Below, in pieces: positions 25,029 through 33,991 of a stretch of DNA of 34,112 nucleotides. This DNA is from Prochlorococcus sp. AG-402-G19 (GTDB lineage Bacteria > Cyanobacteriota > Cyanobacteriia > PCC-6307 > Cyanobiaceae), in NCBI GenBank assembly GCA_003279455.1, contig QCHU01000014.1:1-34112 (forward strand), given 5' to 3'. How positions within the stretch are numbered: position 1 is the first letter of the stretch; every line of letters starts with the position of its first letter. A model generated the notes under the pieces. That model did not search any database, was not told the origin of the DNA, and was given only the letters and a program-made list of their open reading frames with translations. A program made the translations under genes and the position numbers.

Positions 25029-27179
25029 ATGGTTTCCACTGGATTGAATAACAACAATATGTCTTCGGCTTCAAAAGGCACTGCTGTCATGGATAGAGCT
25101 AATCGTTCTTTCCCATTGGCTGCAATTACAGGTCATGGAACTTTAAAGCTTGCTTTAATGCTTGCCGCAGTTGATCCAGGTTTGGGAGGAGTGATAATTG
25201 CTGGTGGTCGTGGTACTGGTAAATCTGTTTTGGCTAGAGGGTTACATGCTCTTCTCCCTCCGATTGAAATAATTGATTTAGAAAAATTAGCTAATGATCG
25301 TGATGATGATTCATTTGTTTATCCAGCAGGTAGAAATTTAGATCCTTCTTTTTCAGGGGAGTGGGATGATTTGACTAAAAAGCTTTTTACAAAAACTATA
25401 GGAAGTCTTGAAAATACTAGTGACTTAGAAAATATCCCTAAAAAAGTTATTCCTGCGCCTTTTGTTCAGGTTCCCTTAGGAGTAACCGAAGATAGGCTTG
25501 TTGGTGCTGTTGATGTTGCTGCTTCCTTATCAAGTGGAACTCCAGTATTTCAGCCTGGGTTGTTGGCTGAAGCTCATAGAGGAGTTTTATACATAGACGA
25601 ATTGAATTTGTTAGATGATGGCATTGTTAATCTCCTTTTGGCTTCAGTTGGTGCAGGTGAAAATAGAGTCGAACGAGAAGGCTTGAGCCTAAGTCACCCA
25701 TGTCGTCCTCTTTTGATTGCCACTTACAACCCTGAAGAGGGGGCATTAAGAGACCATCTTTTAGACAGATTTGCAATTGTCCTCTCTGCAGATCAATTAA
25801 TTACAAATGAACAAAGAGTTGAAATAACTCAGTCTGCTATTGCTCATGGTCAATCTAGTGAAGCTTTTTCTAAAAAATGGTCTGAAGATACAGAATCTCT
25901 ATCAACGCAATTACTTTTAGCAAGGCAATGGCTCCCAGACGTTCAAATAAGTGAGGAACAAATTGAGTACTTGGTTTTAGAGGCTATTCGTGGAGGCGTA
26001 GAAGGCCATAGATCCGAGCTATATGCAGTCAGAGTAGCGAAGGCTCATGCTGCATTATGTGGTAGAGATTCAGTGGATGCGGAAGATTTAAAGGCTGCAG
26101 TAAGACTTGTAATTGCTCCAAGGGCTATGCAAATGCCTTCAGAAGAAGAAATGGAGCCCCCAGCCCCTGAAGATCAGCAGCCACCACCTCCCCCTCCAGA
26201 AGACTCTGAGGACAATAATGATCAAGAAGAAGATCAAGAAGAAGATCAGGAAGAGGAGCAAGATGAAGAGTCATCCCCTCCAATCCCTGAGGAATTTATG
26301 CTTGATCCAGAAGCATGTGCTGTTGATCCTGATTTGCTGCTGTTTTCATCAACTAAATCAAAGAGTGGAAATAGCGGAAGTCGATCAGCTGTTTTAAGTG
26401 ATAATCGAGGGAGATATGTAAAACCAATTCTTCCAAGAGGTCCTGTTAGAAGGATTGCAGTTGATGCAACTTTAAGAGCTGCAGCTCCTTATCAGAAAGC
26501 TAGAAGAGAAAGAGAACCTAATAGGAAAGTTATTGTTGAGGAAGGCGATTTACGCGCAAAATTATTGCAACGTAAAGCAGGCGCATTAGTTATTTTCTTG
26601 GTTGATGCAAGTGGTTCAATGGCTCTGAATAGAATGGAAAGTGCAAAGGGCGCTGTTATTCGTTTGTTAACCGAAGCTTATGAAAACAGAGATGAGGTCT
26701 CTCTCATACCTTTTAGAGGTGATCAAGCAGAAGTTTTGCTTCCTCCAACCAGATCAATCACTGCAGCAAAAAGGAGACTTGAGGCTATGCCATGTGGTGG
26801 TGGATCTCCACTTGCGCATGGTTTAACTCAAGCGGCACGAGTAGGAGCAAATGCCTTAGCGACTGGAGATCTTGGTCAGGTAGTCGTAGTAGCAATTACA
26901 GATGGTAGAGGAAATGTTCCATTAAGTACTTCATTAGGTCAACCGGTCCTTGAAGGAGAGGAACCTCCTGACTTGAAGCAAGAAGTGCTTGATGTTGCTT
27001 CGCGCTATCAAACGTTAGGTATTAAATTGCTTGTTATTGATACAGAAAGAAAGTTTATTGCAAGTGGTATGGGTAAAGACTTGGCTGATGCTTCAGGAGG
27101 TAAATATGTCCAATTGCCGAAGGCAAGTGATAAAGCTATTGCTTCAATCGCAATGGATGCAATTAATAGCGTCACTTGA
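25029..27179 (+). CDS. chlD: Magnesium chelatase subunit D
   Basis: ChlD works with ChlI and ChlH to insert Mg2+ into protoporphyrin IX, the first committed step of chlorophyll synthesis. The 716-residue protein has an AAA+ domain with a full Walker A motif GGRGTGKS (59-66) and Walker [10 protein letters not shown] (187-195), a proline/acidic linker (about 371-425), and a C-terminal von Willebrand A domain with the MIDAS motif DASGS (526-530) in [15 protein letters not shown]. Start choice is open: ATG at 25029 is used; a TTG at 25008 or ATG codons at 25059 and 25089 are also possible because the first ~25 residues are low in conservation. Divergent from folK. Confidence 0.96.
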   Translation: MVSTGLNNNNMSSASKGTAVMDRANRSFPLAAITGHGTLKLALMLAAVDPGLGGVIIAGGRGTGKSVLARGLHALLPPIEIIDLEKLANDRDDDSFVYPAGRNLDPSFSGEWDDLTKKLFTKTIGSLENTSDLENIPKKVIPAPFVQVPLGVTEDRLVGAVDVAASLSSGTPVFQPGLLAEAHRGVLYIDELNLLDDGIVNLLLASVGAGENRVEREGLSLSHPCRPLLIATYNPEEGALRDHLLDRFAIVLSADQLITNEQRVEITQSAIAHGQSSEAFSKKWSEDTESLSTQLLLARQWLPDVQISEEQIEYLVLEAIRGGVEGHRSELYAVRVAKAHAALCGRDSVDAEDLKAAVRLVIAPRAMQMPSEEEMEPPAPEDQQPPPPPPEDSEDNNDQEEDQEEDQEEEQDEESSPPIPEEFMLDPEACAVDPDLLLFSSTKSKSGNSGSRSAVLSDNRGRYVKPILPRGPVRRIAVDATLRAAAPYQKARREREPNRKVIVEEGDLRAKLLQRKAGALVIFLVDASGSMALNRMESAKGAVIRLLTEAYENRDEVSLIPFRGDQAEVLLPPTRSITAAKRRLEAMPCGGGSPLAHGLTQAARVGANALATGDLGQVVVVAITDGRGNVPLSTSLGQPVLEGEEPPDLKQEVLDVASRYQTLGIKLLVIDTERKFIASGMGKDLADASGGKYVQLPKASDKAIASIAMDAINSVT
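26220..26255 (+). repeat. Three 12-base tandem repeats in the chlD acidic linker
   Basis: Bases 26220-26231 and 26232-26243 are identical (GATCAAGAAGAA) and 26244-26255 is a two-base variant (GATCAGGAAGAG). They encode DQEE units in the acidic hinge between the AAA+ and VWA domains of ChlD. Copy number here may vary between strains by slippage without affecting frame. Confidence 0.85.
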
Positions 27180-27192
27180 AACTAGGAGCTTT

Positions 27193-28038
27193 TTAAGGAT
27201 ATATATCATCAAATAATTTACCCAATCCTATGGTCACCCTTCTTAGAGCATCAATAAGCTCTTTATCTTCCATAATATTTCCCATGTCTGAACTCATTTG
27301 ATCAATCTTCTTAGTTAGTGAACTAGATGTTGAGGCAAGTTCTTGAATATCTTTTAATGTCTTGGAATTATCGAGGCTTTCAAGAATATTATTTAAATGA
27401 ATAGAAGCTTTGGTTAGTTCAGAAATTATAGGTTTTGCTCTTAGAAGTTCTGATTTGGATAACAAGACAAGTTCGTCGAGGTTGGCTTGAGTTCTATCAA
27501 ATTGTTGAATAGATTCTGAAACTTTATTAATTATTGCTTGTCTATCGGCTTCATCAATAATTCCATTTATACCCTCAGTCAAACTTGATATGCTTGCCAT
27601 TTCTATACCTTTAATATTATCTCCACTACATAAGATTATTTTACTAGGACAATCTTTTCTGACTGTAATTAGTTCATTGTTCTTTAATGATTTACCTAAT
27701 GAAACTAATGATAATTGAGCATCTCCTCCGAGCATAGAGCTTGTAACTATTTTGGCAATTACAGGTTTTGGTAAAATAAGATTATCGTTATTTAATTTGA
27801 TTTTAGTGTCAACAGTGTTTGGGGTGAAATTTATCTTTTGAACAGAGCCAACAATGATTCCTCGATAAGTAACTGGAGACATCTGGGCAAGACCACTTGC
27901 ATCTTTAAAGCTTGCGGATATCTCCCAAGTTTTAGAACCTAAACGAAAATCTCTCAACCAAAGCATTGCTCCTGAAAAGATAATTAATCCACCTAACAGT
28001 GAAAAACCAACAAACGCATCTCGCAAACTTCTACGCAT
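27193..28038 (-). CDS. MCE/MlaD domain protein, substrate-binding subunit of lipid ABC transporter
   Basis: The 281-residue protein has one N-terminal transmembrane anchor (FVGFSLLGGLIIFSGAMLWL, about 9-28) followed by an MCE/MlaD domain recognisable by DASGLAQMSPVTYRGIIVGSVQKI. The C-terminal part (about 150-275) is predicted to be helical and coiled. In Mla-like and chloroplast TGD2-type systems this subunit binds phospholipid in the periplasm or intermembrane space. The start is ATG, four bases after the stop of the ATPase gene, so the two form an operon. The companion permease (MlaE/TGD1-like) is not in the window. Confidence 0.9.
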   Translation of the reverse strand: MRRSLRDAFVGFSLLGGLIIFSGAMLWLRDFRLGSKTWEISASFKDASGLAQMSPVTYRGIIVGSVQKINFTPNTVDTKIKLNNDNLILPKPVIAKIVTSSMLGGDAQLSLVSLGKSLKNNELITVRKDCPSKIILCSGDNIKGIEMASISSLTEGINGIIDEADRQAIINKVSESIQQFDRTQANLDELVLLSKSELLRAKPIISELTKASIHLNNILESLDNSKTLKDIQELASTSSSLTKKIDQMSSDMGNIMEDKELIDALRRVTIGLGKLFDDIYP

Positions 28039-28042
28039 AAAC

Positions 28043-28828
28043 TTATAAGTCCTCAGGTTGCATTGGTCCTTGAAGATTCCCTGTGCGAAATTGTTTTACA
28101 TAGGAATTTTCACTTTGTTTAAACTGATCTATAGATCCATCCCATTTGAACTTCCCATCGTAAAGCAAAATAACTCTGTTAGCTGTTCTCTCAATTGTAC
28201 TTGAAACGTGACTTACCACAATTGAACATCCATCCGCAGCATCAGTTGTTTTAATAATTAGATCTTCAATTCTGGTACAAGCTATAGGATCTAAACCAGC
28301 AGTTGGTTCGTCATATAGAAGAAGTGGAATTGAGTCTTTTCCATGCTTAGAATCACTAATTAATGCACGAGCAAAACTTACTCTTTTTTGCATTCCCCCA
28401 CTGAGTTGATTTGGAAATTTTTCTGCGACATCATATAAGCCCACTCTCTGTAAACAATGTATGACTTTTTGTTTGATAATTTCTTCGGAAAAAATTTTTT
28501 GTTTTTCAAGTAAAAAACCTACATTCTCTCTAACAGTTAATGATGCCAATAATGCTGGGTTTTGAAAAACCAATCTCACATCCGGAGGGTTGTTTTGATC
28601 AAGCCTTAAATAATTTTGCTCAATGCCTGATATTTGGAGGCTTCCGCTAGAGGGTAAGAGTAATCCAGCTATTAAACGAAGTATTGTTGACTTGCCTGAG
28701 CCAGATGGACCAACAATTGCAAGTTTCTCACCCGCATGCATGGCAAGATTGACTTCATTGAGAACTTTATTTGATCCCAGTTCTACACTGAGATCTTTGA
28801 GCAACATTACTTGAGTGTTTTTTGGCAC
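28043..28828 (-). CDS. ABC transporter ATP-binding protein (MlaF/TGD3-like)
   Basis: The 261-residue ATPase has Walker A GPSGSGKST (40-48), Q-loop VFQNPALL (88-95), signature LSGGM (142-146), Walker B LLLYDE (169-174) and switch His207. It is followed directly by the MCE-domain subunit, so it likely powers lipid transport across the envelope or into thylakoids. The GTG at 28828 is the start I use because AGGAG lies four bases upstream; the ATG seven codons in (28807) is also possible. It is divergent from the YvcK gene, with 127 bases between. Confidence 0.92.
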   Translation of the reverse strand: MPKNTQVMLLKDLSVELGSNKVLNEVNLAMHAGEKLAIVGPSGSGKSTILRLIAGLLLPSSGSLQISGIEQNYLRLDQNNPPDVRLVFQNPALLASLTVRENVGFLLEKQKIFSEEIIKQKVIHCLQRVGLYDVAEKFPNQLSGGMQKRVSFARALISDSKHGKDSIPLLLYDEPTAGLDPIACTRIEDLIIKTTDAADGCSIVVSHVSSTIERTANRVILLYDGKFKWDGSIDQFKQSENSYVKQFRTGNLQGPMQPEDL

Positions 28829-28955
28829 ACTCTCTCCTAATGTTTGTTTACCTATCTCATTTTGTATGAGAAATGTGAATTGGGAAGCTTAATTCGCGTT
28901 TTTATGAATTAATTATTTAGTTCTCTTTGTTGAAATCTTCTCTAACTTAAATCCA

Positions 28956-30353
28956 TTGAAAAAAAGAAGGAAAAGAAAATTAAGAAGCTCTACTTTGCGT
29001 AAAACGTTTTTCGCTGGTTTGTCTTTTCAACTGTACACACGCTTTAAAAGAGCTATTGGGTGGCTTTTGCCTGGCCTAGTGGTCAAAAGGTGGATGATTA
29101 CATCTGGATTGGGCTTATTAATTGCTTTAATTGGGGCATCAATTTGGGCTGACTTACGTCCTATTTATTGGGTAGTAGAAATACTTTTTTGGTTTTTAGG
29201 ATTCATAACTACTTTTGTACCTAGACATATTTCTGGACCAATAGTCTTTTTTATAGGCATATCACTTTTAATTTGGGGGCAAGGAAGAAGTTTTGACTCT
29301 ATTAAGCAGGCTTTAGGTTCCAAAAAAGATACTTTTTTAGTTGATGCACTAAGAGCAAAACAAAAATTAAATAGAGGTCCAAATATTGTTGCTATTGGAG
29401 GAGGAACAGGTTTATCTTCATTATTAAAAGGCTTAAAAAGATATAGCAGCAGAATTACAGCAATAGTTACTGTTGCAGATGATGGAGGAAGTAGTGGAGT
29501 GCTTAGGAGAGAACTGGGAGTTCAACCTCCTGGAGACATAAGAAATTGTTTGGCAGCTTTGGCAACTGAGGAGCCCCTAATAACTGGCCTTTTTCAGTAT
29601 AGATTCCCTTCGGGAAGTGGACTTAAGGGTCATAGCTTTGGGAATCTTTTTCTTTCTGCTTTGACTGCGATAACTGGAAGTTTAGAGACTGCAATTACTG
29701 CATCAAGTAGGGTTTTAGCTGTTCAAGGGCAAGTTGTACCAGCAACTAATGTAGATGTTCAATTATGGGCTGAACTTGAAAATGGTGAACGAATAGAAGG
29801 AGAATCAGCTATCGGGAATGCTCACGTGCCGATAATGAGAATCGGTTGTTATCCTTCAAGACCCCCAGCTTTGCCTAGGGCTTTGGAAGCCATTAGAAAT
29901 GCTGAAATTATTTTGATAGGCCCCGGAAGCTTGTATACATCAATCCTACCCAACCTGCTTGTCCCGGAAATAGTCGAAGCGATAGAGAAGAGCAAAGCTC
30001 CAAAATTATATATATGTAATTTAATGACACAACCAGGTGAAACTGATGGACTTGATGTTTCAGGTCATGTAAGGGCTATGGAAGCTCAATTGGCATCCAT
30101 CGGAATTACAAGGAAAATATTTACTTCAATCCTTGCTCAAGATGAATTAGAACCTTCTCCATTGATTGATTACTACAAATCAAAAGGGGCTGAACCAGTC
30201 AAATGCAATAAGATCGATCTTGCATCTAGAGGATATAAGGTTTATCTAGCCTCTCTTCAAGCTTCAAAGATTAACCCAACTTTGAGGCATGATCCAAGAA
30301 GTCTTGCTTTAGCAATAATGAGATTTTATAGAAGGTACAAAAAAAGGAAATAA
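28956..30353 (+). CDS. Membrane-anchored YvcK/CofD-like protein
   Basis: The 465-residue protein has two or three hydrophobic segments in its first ~110 residues (about 47-64, 71-88, 94-109) and a cytoplasmic YvcK/CofD-like domain from about 141 on. That domain has the nucleotide-binding loop VAIGGGTGLSSLLKGLK (145-161) and VADDGGSSGVLRRELGVQPPGDIRNCL, the hallmark of YvcK (GlcNAc-nucleotide-binding factor linked to cell-wall/carbon balance in B. subtilis). The B. subtilis protein lacks the membrane extension. The start is TTG at 28956 by lack of any ATG upstream in frame; an internal ATG at codon 47 would remove the basic N-terminus. It is convergent with ndhJ, one base apart. Confidence 0.88.
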   Translation: MKKRRKRKLRSSTLRKTFFAGLSFQLYTRFKRAIGWLLPGLVVKRWMITSGLGLLIALIGASIWADLRPIYWVVEILFWFLGFITTFVPRHISGPIVFFIGISLLIWGQGRSFDSIKQALGSKKDTFLVDALRAKQKLNRGPNIVAIGGGTGLSSLLKGLKRYSSRITAIVTVADDGGSSGVLRRELGVQPPGDIRNCLAALATEEPLITGLFQYRFPSGSGLKGHSFGNLFLSALTAITGSLETAITASSRVLAVQGQVVPATNVDVQLWAELENGERIEGESAIGNAHVPIMRIGCYPSRPPALPRALEAIRNAEIILIGPGSLYTSILPNLLVPEIVEAIEKSKAPKLYICNLMTQPGETDGLDVSGHVRAMEAQLASIGITRKIFTSILAQDELEPSPLIDYYKSKGAEPVKCNKIDLASRGYKVYLASLQASKINPTLRHDPRSLALAIMRFYRRYKKRK

Positions 30354-30354
30354 A

Positions 30355-30876
30355 TCAGTATGCATCTTGCATTTCATAAAAATCTGGTTGAATATAGTCT
30401 TTTCTTAATGGCCAACCTTTCCAGTCTTCAGGCATTAAAAGTCTTTTTGGATGAGGGTGGCCTTTGAAATTAACACCAAACATATCAAATGTTTCTCTTT
30501 CTTGCCAATCGGCTCCTCTGAAAAGACTATATAAACTTGGAACAGTCATGTCACCGTCTCTATTCAGGAATACTTTTAACCTTACTTCTCTAGGAGAAAT
30601 ATCTTTTTTAAATTCACTCATTTCTATTAAATTATAAAAACAGACTATATTTAAACCAGGGCCTTCGTCGTATCCACCTTGACATTGGAGGTAATTAAAT
30701 CCTTCAATTTTTAATGCTTCAACTGTTGCTAAAAGATTGGTTGGAATGATTTTTAGAACTTCAACGCCTAAGTGGTCATAGTCTAGAGGAATGTTTTTAA
30801 ACCCATTCTTCGAAAGCCATTCACTTATGGGACCTGAATTTTTTTCTTCAACTACTATTTCTGATTCATTTGTCAT
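30355..30876 (-). CDS. ndhJ: NAD(P)H-quinone oxidoreductase subunit J
   Basis: NdhJ is the 30-kDa-type (NuoC-like) subunit of the peripheral arm of cyanobacterial NDH-1, which runs cyclic electron flow around photosystem I and respiration. The 173-residue protein contains the family signature [20 protein letters not shown] followed by [16 protein letters not shown]. It is the last gene of the ndhC-ndhK-ndhJ run, 18 bases after ndhK. ATG start; the stop lies one base from that of the convergent YvcK gene. Confidence 0.96.
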   Translation of the reverse strand: MTNESEIVVEEKNSGPISEWLSKNGFKNIPLDYDHLGVEVLKIIPTNLLATVEALKIEGFNYLQCQGGYDEGPGLNIVCFYNLIEMSEFKKDISPREVRLKVFLNRDGDMTVPSLYSLFRGADWQERETFDMFGVNFKGHPHPKRLLMPEDWKGWPLRKDYIQPDFYEMQDAY

Positions 30877-30894
30877 GTTTTGTGAGGGAGATGT

Positions 30895-31644
30895 TTAATT
30901 AGTTGAAAGTTCTTCAGATATTTTTTGAACCTCTTTTAAAGATTGATCAAATTCTTCAGATAGAGAGGGATTTAAAGCAATTAATTGTGTTTTTGCAGTT
31001 AGGTATTTCCCATTTACTCTAGACTCAGCTCTCTTCATTTTATGAGGAATAGTCAAAAACCTATGAGTTTGAGTGATTTTTGATCTCTCAGAGATTGATT
31101 CGTTAGCAACTTTTTTTCTTAATTTGATAACGGCATCGAATATTGCTTCTGGTCTTGGAGGACATCCAGGAAGATAAAGGTCAACTGGTATTAATTTGTC
31201 GACACCTCTAACTGCCGTAGTTGAATCTGCGCTGAACATGCCACCAGTAATAGTGCAAGCCCCCATGGCAATTACGTATTTTGGATCTGGCATTTGCTCA
31301 TAAAGCCTTACAAGAGCAGGTGCCATTTTCATTGTGACAGTGCCTGCAACTATAAGGAGATCAGCTTGCCTAGGAGAGCTTCTTGGTACTAACCCAAATC
31401 TGTCAAAATCAAATCTAGATCCAATTAGAGCTGCGAATTCAATAAAACAACAAGCAGTTCCATAAAGCAGTGGCCATAAGCTACTTAGTCTTGCCCAGTT
31501 GTGAAGATCTTCAAGGCTAGTGAGGATTATGTTTTCGCTTAGGTCGTTAGTTATTGAGGGTGTTCCAACAGGTCCACAGGAAGCTTCTCTAAGGCTTCTT
31601 ACTGCTTCAGAAGAGGGAGATTTGTTCAAGGGATTTAACTCCAT
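30895..31644 (-). CDS. ndhK: NAD(P)H-quinone oxidoreductase subunit K
   Basis: NdhK carries the N2 [4Fe-4S] cluster next to the quinone site of NDH-1. All four ligands are present: Cys65-Cys66 in [10 protein letters not shown], Cys130 in [12 protein letters not shown] and Cys161 in [12 protein letters not shown]. Length 249 is typical, with a variable N-terminus and a C-terminal tail beyond the fold. ATG start at 31644, which overlaps the end of ndhC by 10 bases, showing coupled translation. Confidence 0.97.
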   Translation of the reverse strand: MELNPLNKSPSSEAVRSLREASCGPVGTPSITNDLSENIILTSLEDLHNWARLSSLWPLLYGTACCFIEFAALIGSRFDFDRFGLVPRSSPRQADLLIVAGTVTMKMAPALVRLYEQMPDPKYVIAMGACTITGGMFSADSTTAVRGVDKLIPVDLYLPGCPPRPEAIFDAVIKLRKKVANESISERSKITQTHRFLTIPHKMKRAESRVNGKYLTAKTQLIALNPSLSEEFDQSLKEVQKISEELSTN

Positions 31645-31997
31645 TCAAGGGCACCTTTTCTCCATGCATATGCTAATGCCACAACTAGTATTGTGATAAA
31701 AACAAGTGCTTCTATAAATGCTAATAACCCAAGTTTGTGAAATGCAACTGCCCATGGGTAAAGGAACACTGTCTCCACATCGAATATAACGAAAACAAGA
31801 GCAAACATGTAGTAACGAATATTAAATTGAATCCATGCTCCTCCAATGGGCTCCATGCCAGATTCGTATGTAAGTTGCCTTTCTCCCGCTTTGCTTTTTG
31901 GAGCTATTAACTTATTTGTTGTAAGAGCAAGGATGGGAACTGCTCCGGAAATCAGAAGAAATCCTAAAAAATACTCATAACCCTGAAGGGAAAACAT
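31635..31997 (-). CDS. ndhC: NAD(P)H-quinone oxidoreductase subunit 3
   Basis: NdhC is the small NuoA-like membrane subunit of NDH-1. The 120-residue protein has three hydrophobic segments and the family-typical loop [17 protein letters not shown] followed by [25 protein letters not shown]. It is the first gene of a leftward ndhC-ndhK-ndhJ operon and is divergent from the rubredoxin gene, with about 84 bases between the chosen starts. ATG start. Confidence 0.97.
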   Translation of the reverse strand: MFSLQGYEYFLGFLLISGAVPILALTTNKLIAPKSKAGERQLTYESGMEPIGGAWIQFNIRYYMFALVFVIFDVETVFLYPWAVAFHKLGLLAFIEALVFITILVVALAYAWRKGALEWS

Positions 31998-32081
31998 GAA
32001 TGAATTACTGATTTCAATATCATTCTGACAGTCATTTTATAGATTTGTGCCATAGAGTTGTTATATGTGAAAGTGAAAACT

Positions 32082-32462
32082 GTGAGTGAAGACACCAAAA
32101 CAAAATCAAATCCATTTGAACCCAAAGGTTCATCCGATGTATTTGATCCAAAATTAAATCGCTTCGAGTGCATGGGCTGCGGGTTTATTTATGACCCTGA
32201 TGAAGGTATAAAAAAGCTAAATATTGAACCAGGAACGTCATTTTTAGATATAGATAGAGACGAGTTCCGATGTCCAGTCTGTCGAGTAGGATTTGGTGGA
32301 TATAAGGATATTGGACCTAAATCAAAGCCTAGTGGATTTGAAGAAAACCTTACTTATGGCTTTGGATTTAATAAACTTCCTTCAGGCCAGAAAAACGTTC
32401 TTATTTTTGGAAGCTTGGCTTTAGCCGCTGCCTGTTTTCTCTCTCTTTATTCTTTGAAATGA
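32082..32462 (+). CDS. rubA: Membrane-anchored rubredoxin (RubA type)
   Basis: The 126-residue protein has a rubredoxin fold with iron ligands Cys30 and Cys33 (FECMGCGFIYDPDEG) and Cys64 and Cys67 (FRCPVCRVG), and a C-terminal membrane helix (about 105-123). In cyanobacteria and chloroplasts this rubredoxin is required for photosystem I assembly (and has been linked to photosystem II assembly too); the gene neighbours support that identity. The start is uncertain: GTG at 32082 gives MSEDTKTKSN; GTG codons at 32067 and 32073 and a TTG at 32058 are also in frame. Its TGA overlaps the ATG of ycf48 by four bases. Confidence 0.93.
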   Translation: MSEDTKTKSNPFEPKGSSDVFDPKLNRFECMGCGFIYDPDEGIKKLNIEPGTSFLDIDRDEFRCPVCRVGFGGYKDIGPKSKPSGFEENLTYGFGFNKLPSGQKNVLIFGSLALAAACFLSLYSLK

Positions 32463-33475
32463 AACGTCTGTTTTCAAATGTCATTAACTTGACTCTTGTC
32501 TTTATTGTTGGAATAGCGCTTAGTAGTTGTACTGTTAGTAATGCTTCCATGGGCTCTTCAAGCCCTTGGTCACTAGTTGATCTCGAGACTGAAGCAAATC
32601 CATTAGACGTTGACTTTGTAGATGAAAAAAATGGGTTTTTAGTTGGTACAAATAGGTTGATTCTTGAGACAAATGATGGAGGAATTACCTGGAAAGAACG
32701 AAATTTGGATATTCCAAGCGAAGGTAATTTCCGTCTCATAAGCGTTGATTTTAAAGGCCAAGAAGGATGGATTGCAGGTCAACCAGGTTTGATTCTTCAC
32801 ACAACTGATGGAGGTAACAATTGGACTCGTCTCGATTTGGGAAATAAGTTGCCTGGAGATCCATATTTGATAACAACAATTGATGCTGATTCTGCTGAGC
32901 TGGCAACTACTGCTGGAGCAATCTATAAAACAACTGATGCAGGTACAAATTGGGAAGCAATAGTTTTAGATACCTCAGGCTCAGGGGGGATAAGAGAATT
33001 AAGACGTACAAATAGCGGTGGTTATATAAGTGTTAGTAGCCTTGGTAACTTTTTTTCAGTTTTAAATCCAGGTGAGAAAACATGGAGTCCTCATCAAAGA
33101 GCAAGTAGCAAAAGAGTTCAAAGTGTAGGTGAGCAGCCCAATGGCGATTTATGGATGCTTTCAAGAGGTGCTGAAATTAGATTTAATGCAAACCCTGAAG
33201 ATATCGACTCTTGGTCAAAGCCCATCATCCCAATCGTGAACGGTTATAACTATCAAGATCTTGCTTGGGATCCATCTAATTCTATTTGGGCCGCTGGAGG
33301 AAGTGGAACTTTATTAGTGAGCAATGATGATGGACAAACTTGGGAAAAAGATCCTGTTGGTGAATTTGTTCCGACAAATTTCATTAGAATTTTGTTTGTG
33401 GACGATTCTAATAGTGACAGTCCTAAGGGATTTGTATTTGGAGAAAGGGGCAATTTATTGCGGTGGCAGGGTTGA
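32459..33475 (+). CDS. ycf48: Photosystem II stability/assembly factor Ycf48
   Basis: Ycf48 (HCF136) is a seven-bladed propeller that binds pre-D1 during photosystem II assembly. The 338-residue protein has a hydrophobic signal with lipobox LSSC (Cys24), so it is probably a lipoprotein on the lumenal side. BNR-like repeat units such as ETNDGGITWKERNLD, HTTDGGNNWTRLD, KTTDAGTNWEAI and VSNDDGQTWEKD are spaced along the chain. The ATG overlaps the rubredoxin stop (ATGA), and psbE follows 107 bases downstream, linking an assembly factor with the cytochrome b559 genes it helps build in. Confidence 0.96.
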   Translation: MKRLFSNVINLTLVFIVGIALSSCTVSNASMGSSSPWSLVDLETEANPLDVDFVDEKNGFLVGTNRLILETNDGGITWKERNLDIPSEGNFRLISVDFKGQEGWIAGQPGLILHTTDGGNNWTRLDLGNKLPGDPYLITTIDADSAELATTAGAIYKTTDAGTNWEAIVLDTSGSGGIRELRRTNSGGYISVSSLGNFFSVLNPGEKTWSPHQRASSKRVQSVGEQPNGDLWMLSRGAEIRFNANPEDIDSWSKPIIPIVNGYNYQDLAWDPSNSIWAAGGSGTLLVSNDDGQTWEKDPVGEFVPTNFIRILFVDDSNSDSPKGFVFGERGNLLRWQG

Positions 33476-33582
33476 AATCATTAATTTTTGATGATTTCCA
33501 TGACTCTGTGTAACCACCTCGCAACACAGTTCGTTTCTTTTGATTTCGCTTGATAAGATCACTGAGCTGATTAAGTGAGGCT

Positions 33583-33831
33583 ATGGCTGCCGGCTCTACC
33601 GGGGAACGCCCGTTTTTTGAGATCATTACAAGTGTCCGCTACTGGATTATCCATGCAGTGGCACTTCCTGCGATCTTCGTGGCAGGATTCCTATTTGTGT
33701 CTTCTGGGCTTGCCTACGACGCTTTTGGAACTCCTAGACCAGATACGTATTTTCAGGCTGGAGAAAGCAAAGCTCCTGTTGTTGTACAGCGCTTTGATTC
33801 CAAGGCTGAACTGGACACGCGTCTGAAATAA
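33583..33831 (+). CDS. psbE: Cytochrome b559 alpha subunit
   Basis: PsbE is a single-helix thylakoid protein that, with PsbF, holds the heme of cytochrome b559 in photosystem II. The 82-residue protein has the typical N-terminus [20 protein letters not shown], with heme ligand His24, one helix, and the lumenal tail [12 protein letters not shown] start preceded by a GTGAGG ribosome-binding sequence. Both length and sequence are normal. The gene that normally follows, psbF, is absent at this place; psbL begins 29 bases after the psbE stop. Confidence 0.97.
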
Positions 33832-33860
33832 CCAAATTTCATCTGATTGCTTTATTATCC
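33832..33860 (+). other. psbE-psbL junction lacking psbF
   Basis: Only 29 bases separate the psbE stop from the psbL start. In cyanobacteria and plastids the order is psbE-psbF-psbL-psbJ; a psbF gene of about 40-50 codons would be expected here. No frame in this gap or the flanking sequence encodes the PsbF helix with its heme histidine, and I did not find psbF elsewhere in the window. Confidence 0.9.
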
Positions 33861-33980
33861 ATGCAAGTCAATCCAAATCCAAATAAAGTTCCGGTTGAAT
33901 TAAACCGAACAAGTCTTTATCTTGGACTCTTACTTGTTTTTGTAATGGGAATTCTTTTTTCCAGTTACTTCTTTAACTAA
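33861..33980 (+). CDS. psbL: Photosystem II protein L
   Basis: A 39-codon gene encodes [20 protein letters not shown] followed by the hydrophobic helix [19 protein letters not shown]. The P[12 protein letters not shown] sequence and SSYFFN end are diagnostic of PsbL, a single-helix subunit at the photosystem II dimer interface. ATG start; no obvious Shine-Dalgarno. It lies 29 bases after psbE and 11 bases before psbJ and is surely co-transcribed with them. Confidence 0.97.
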
Positions 33981-33991
33981 ATCTCTTTATC

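Noticed and set aside
33575-33826. An 83-codon open frame overlapping psbE in another phase
   Set aside because: It is a shadow of psbE: no family resemblance, and psbE itself is unmistakable.
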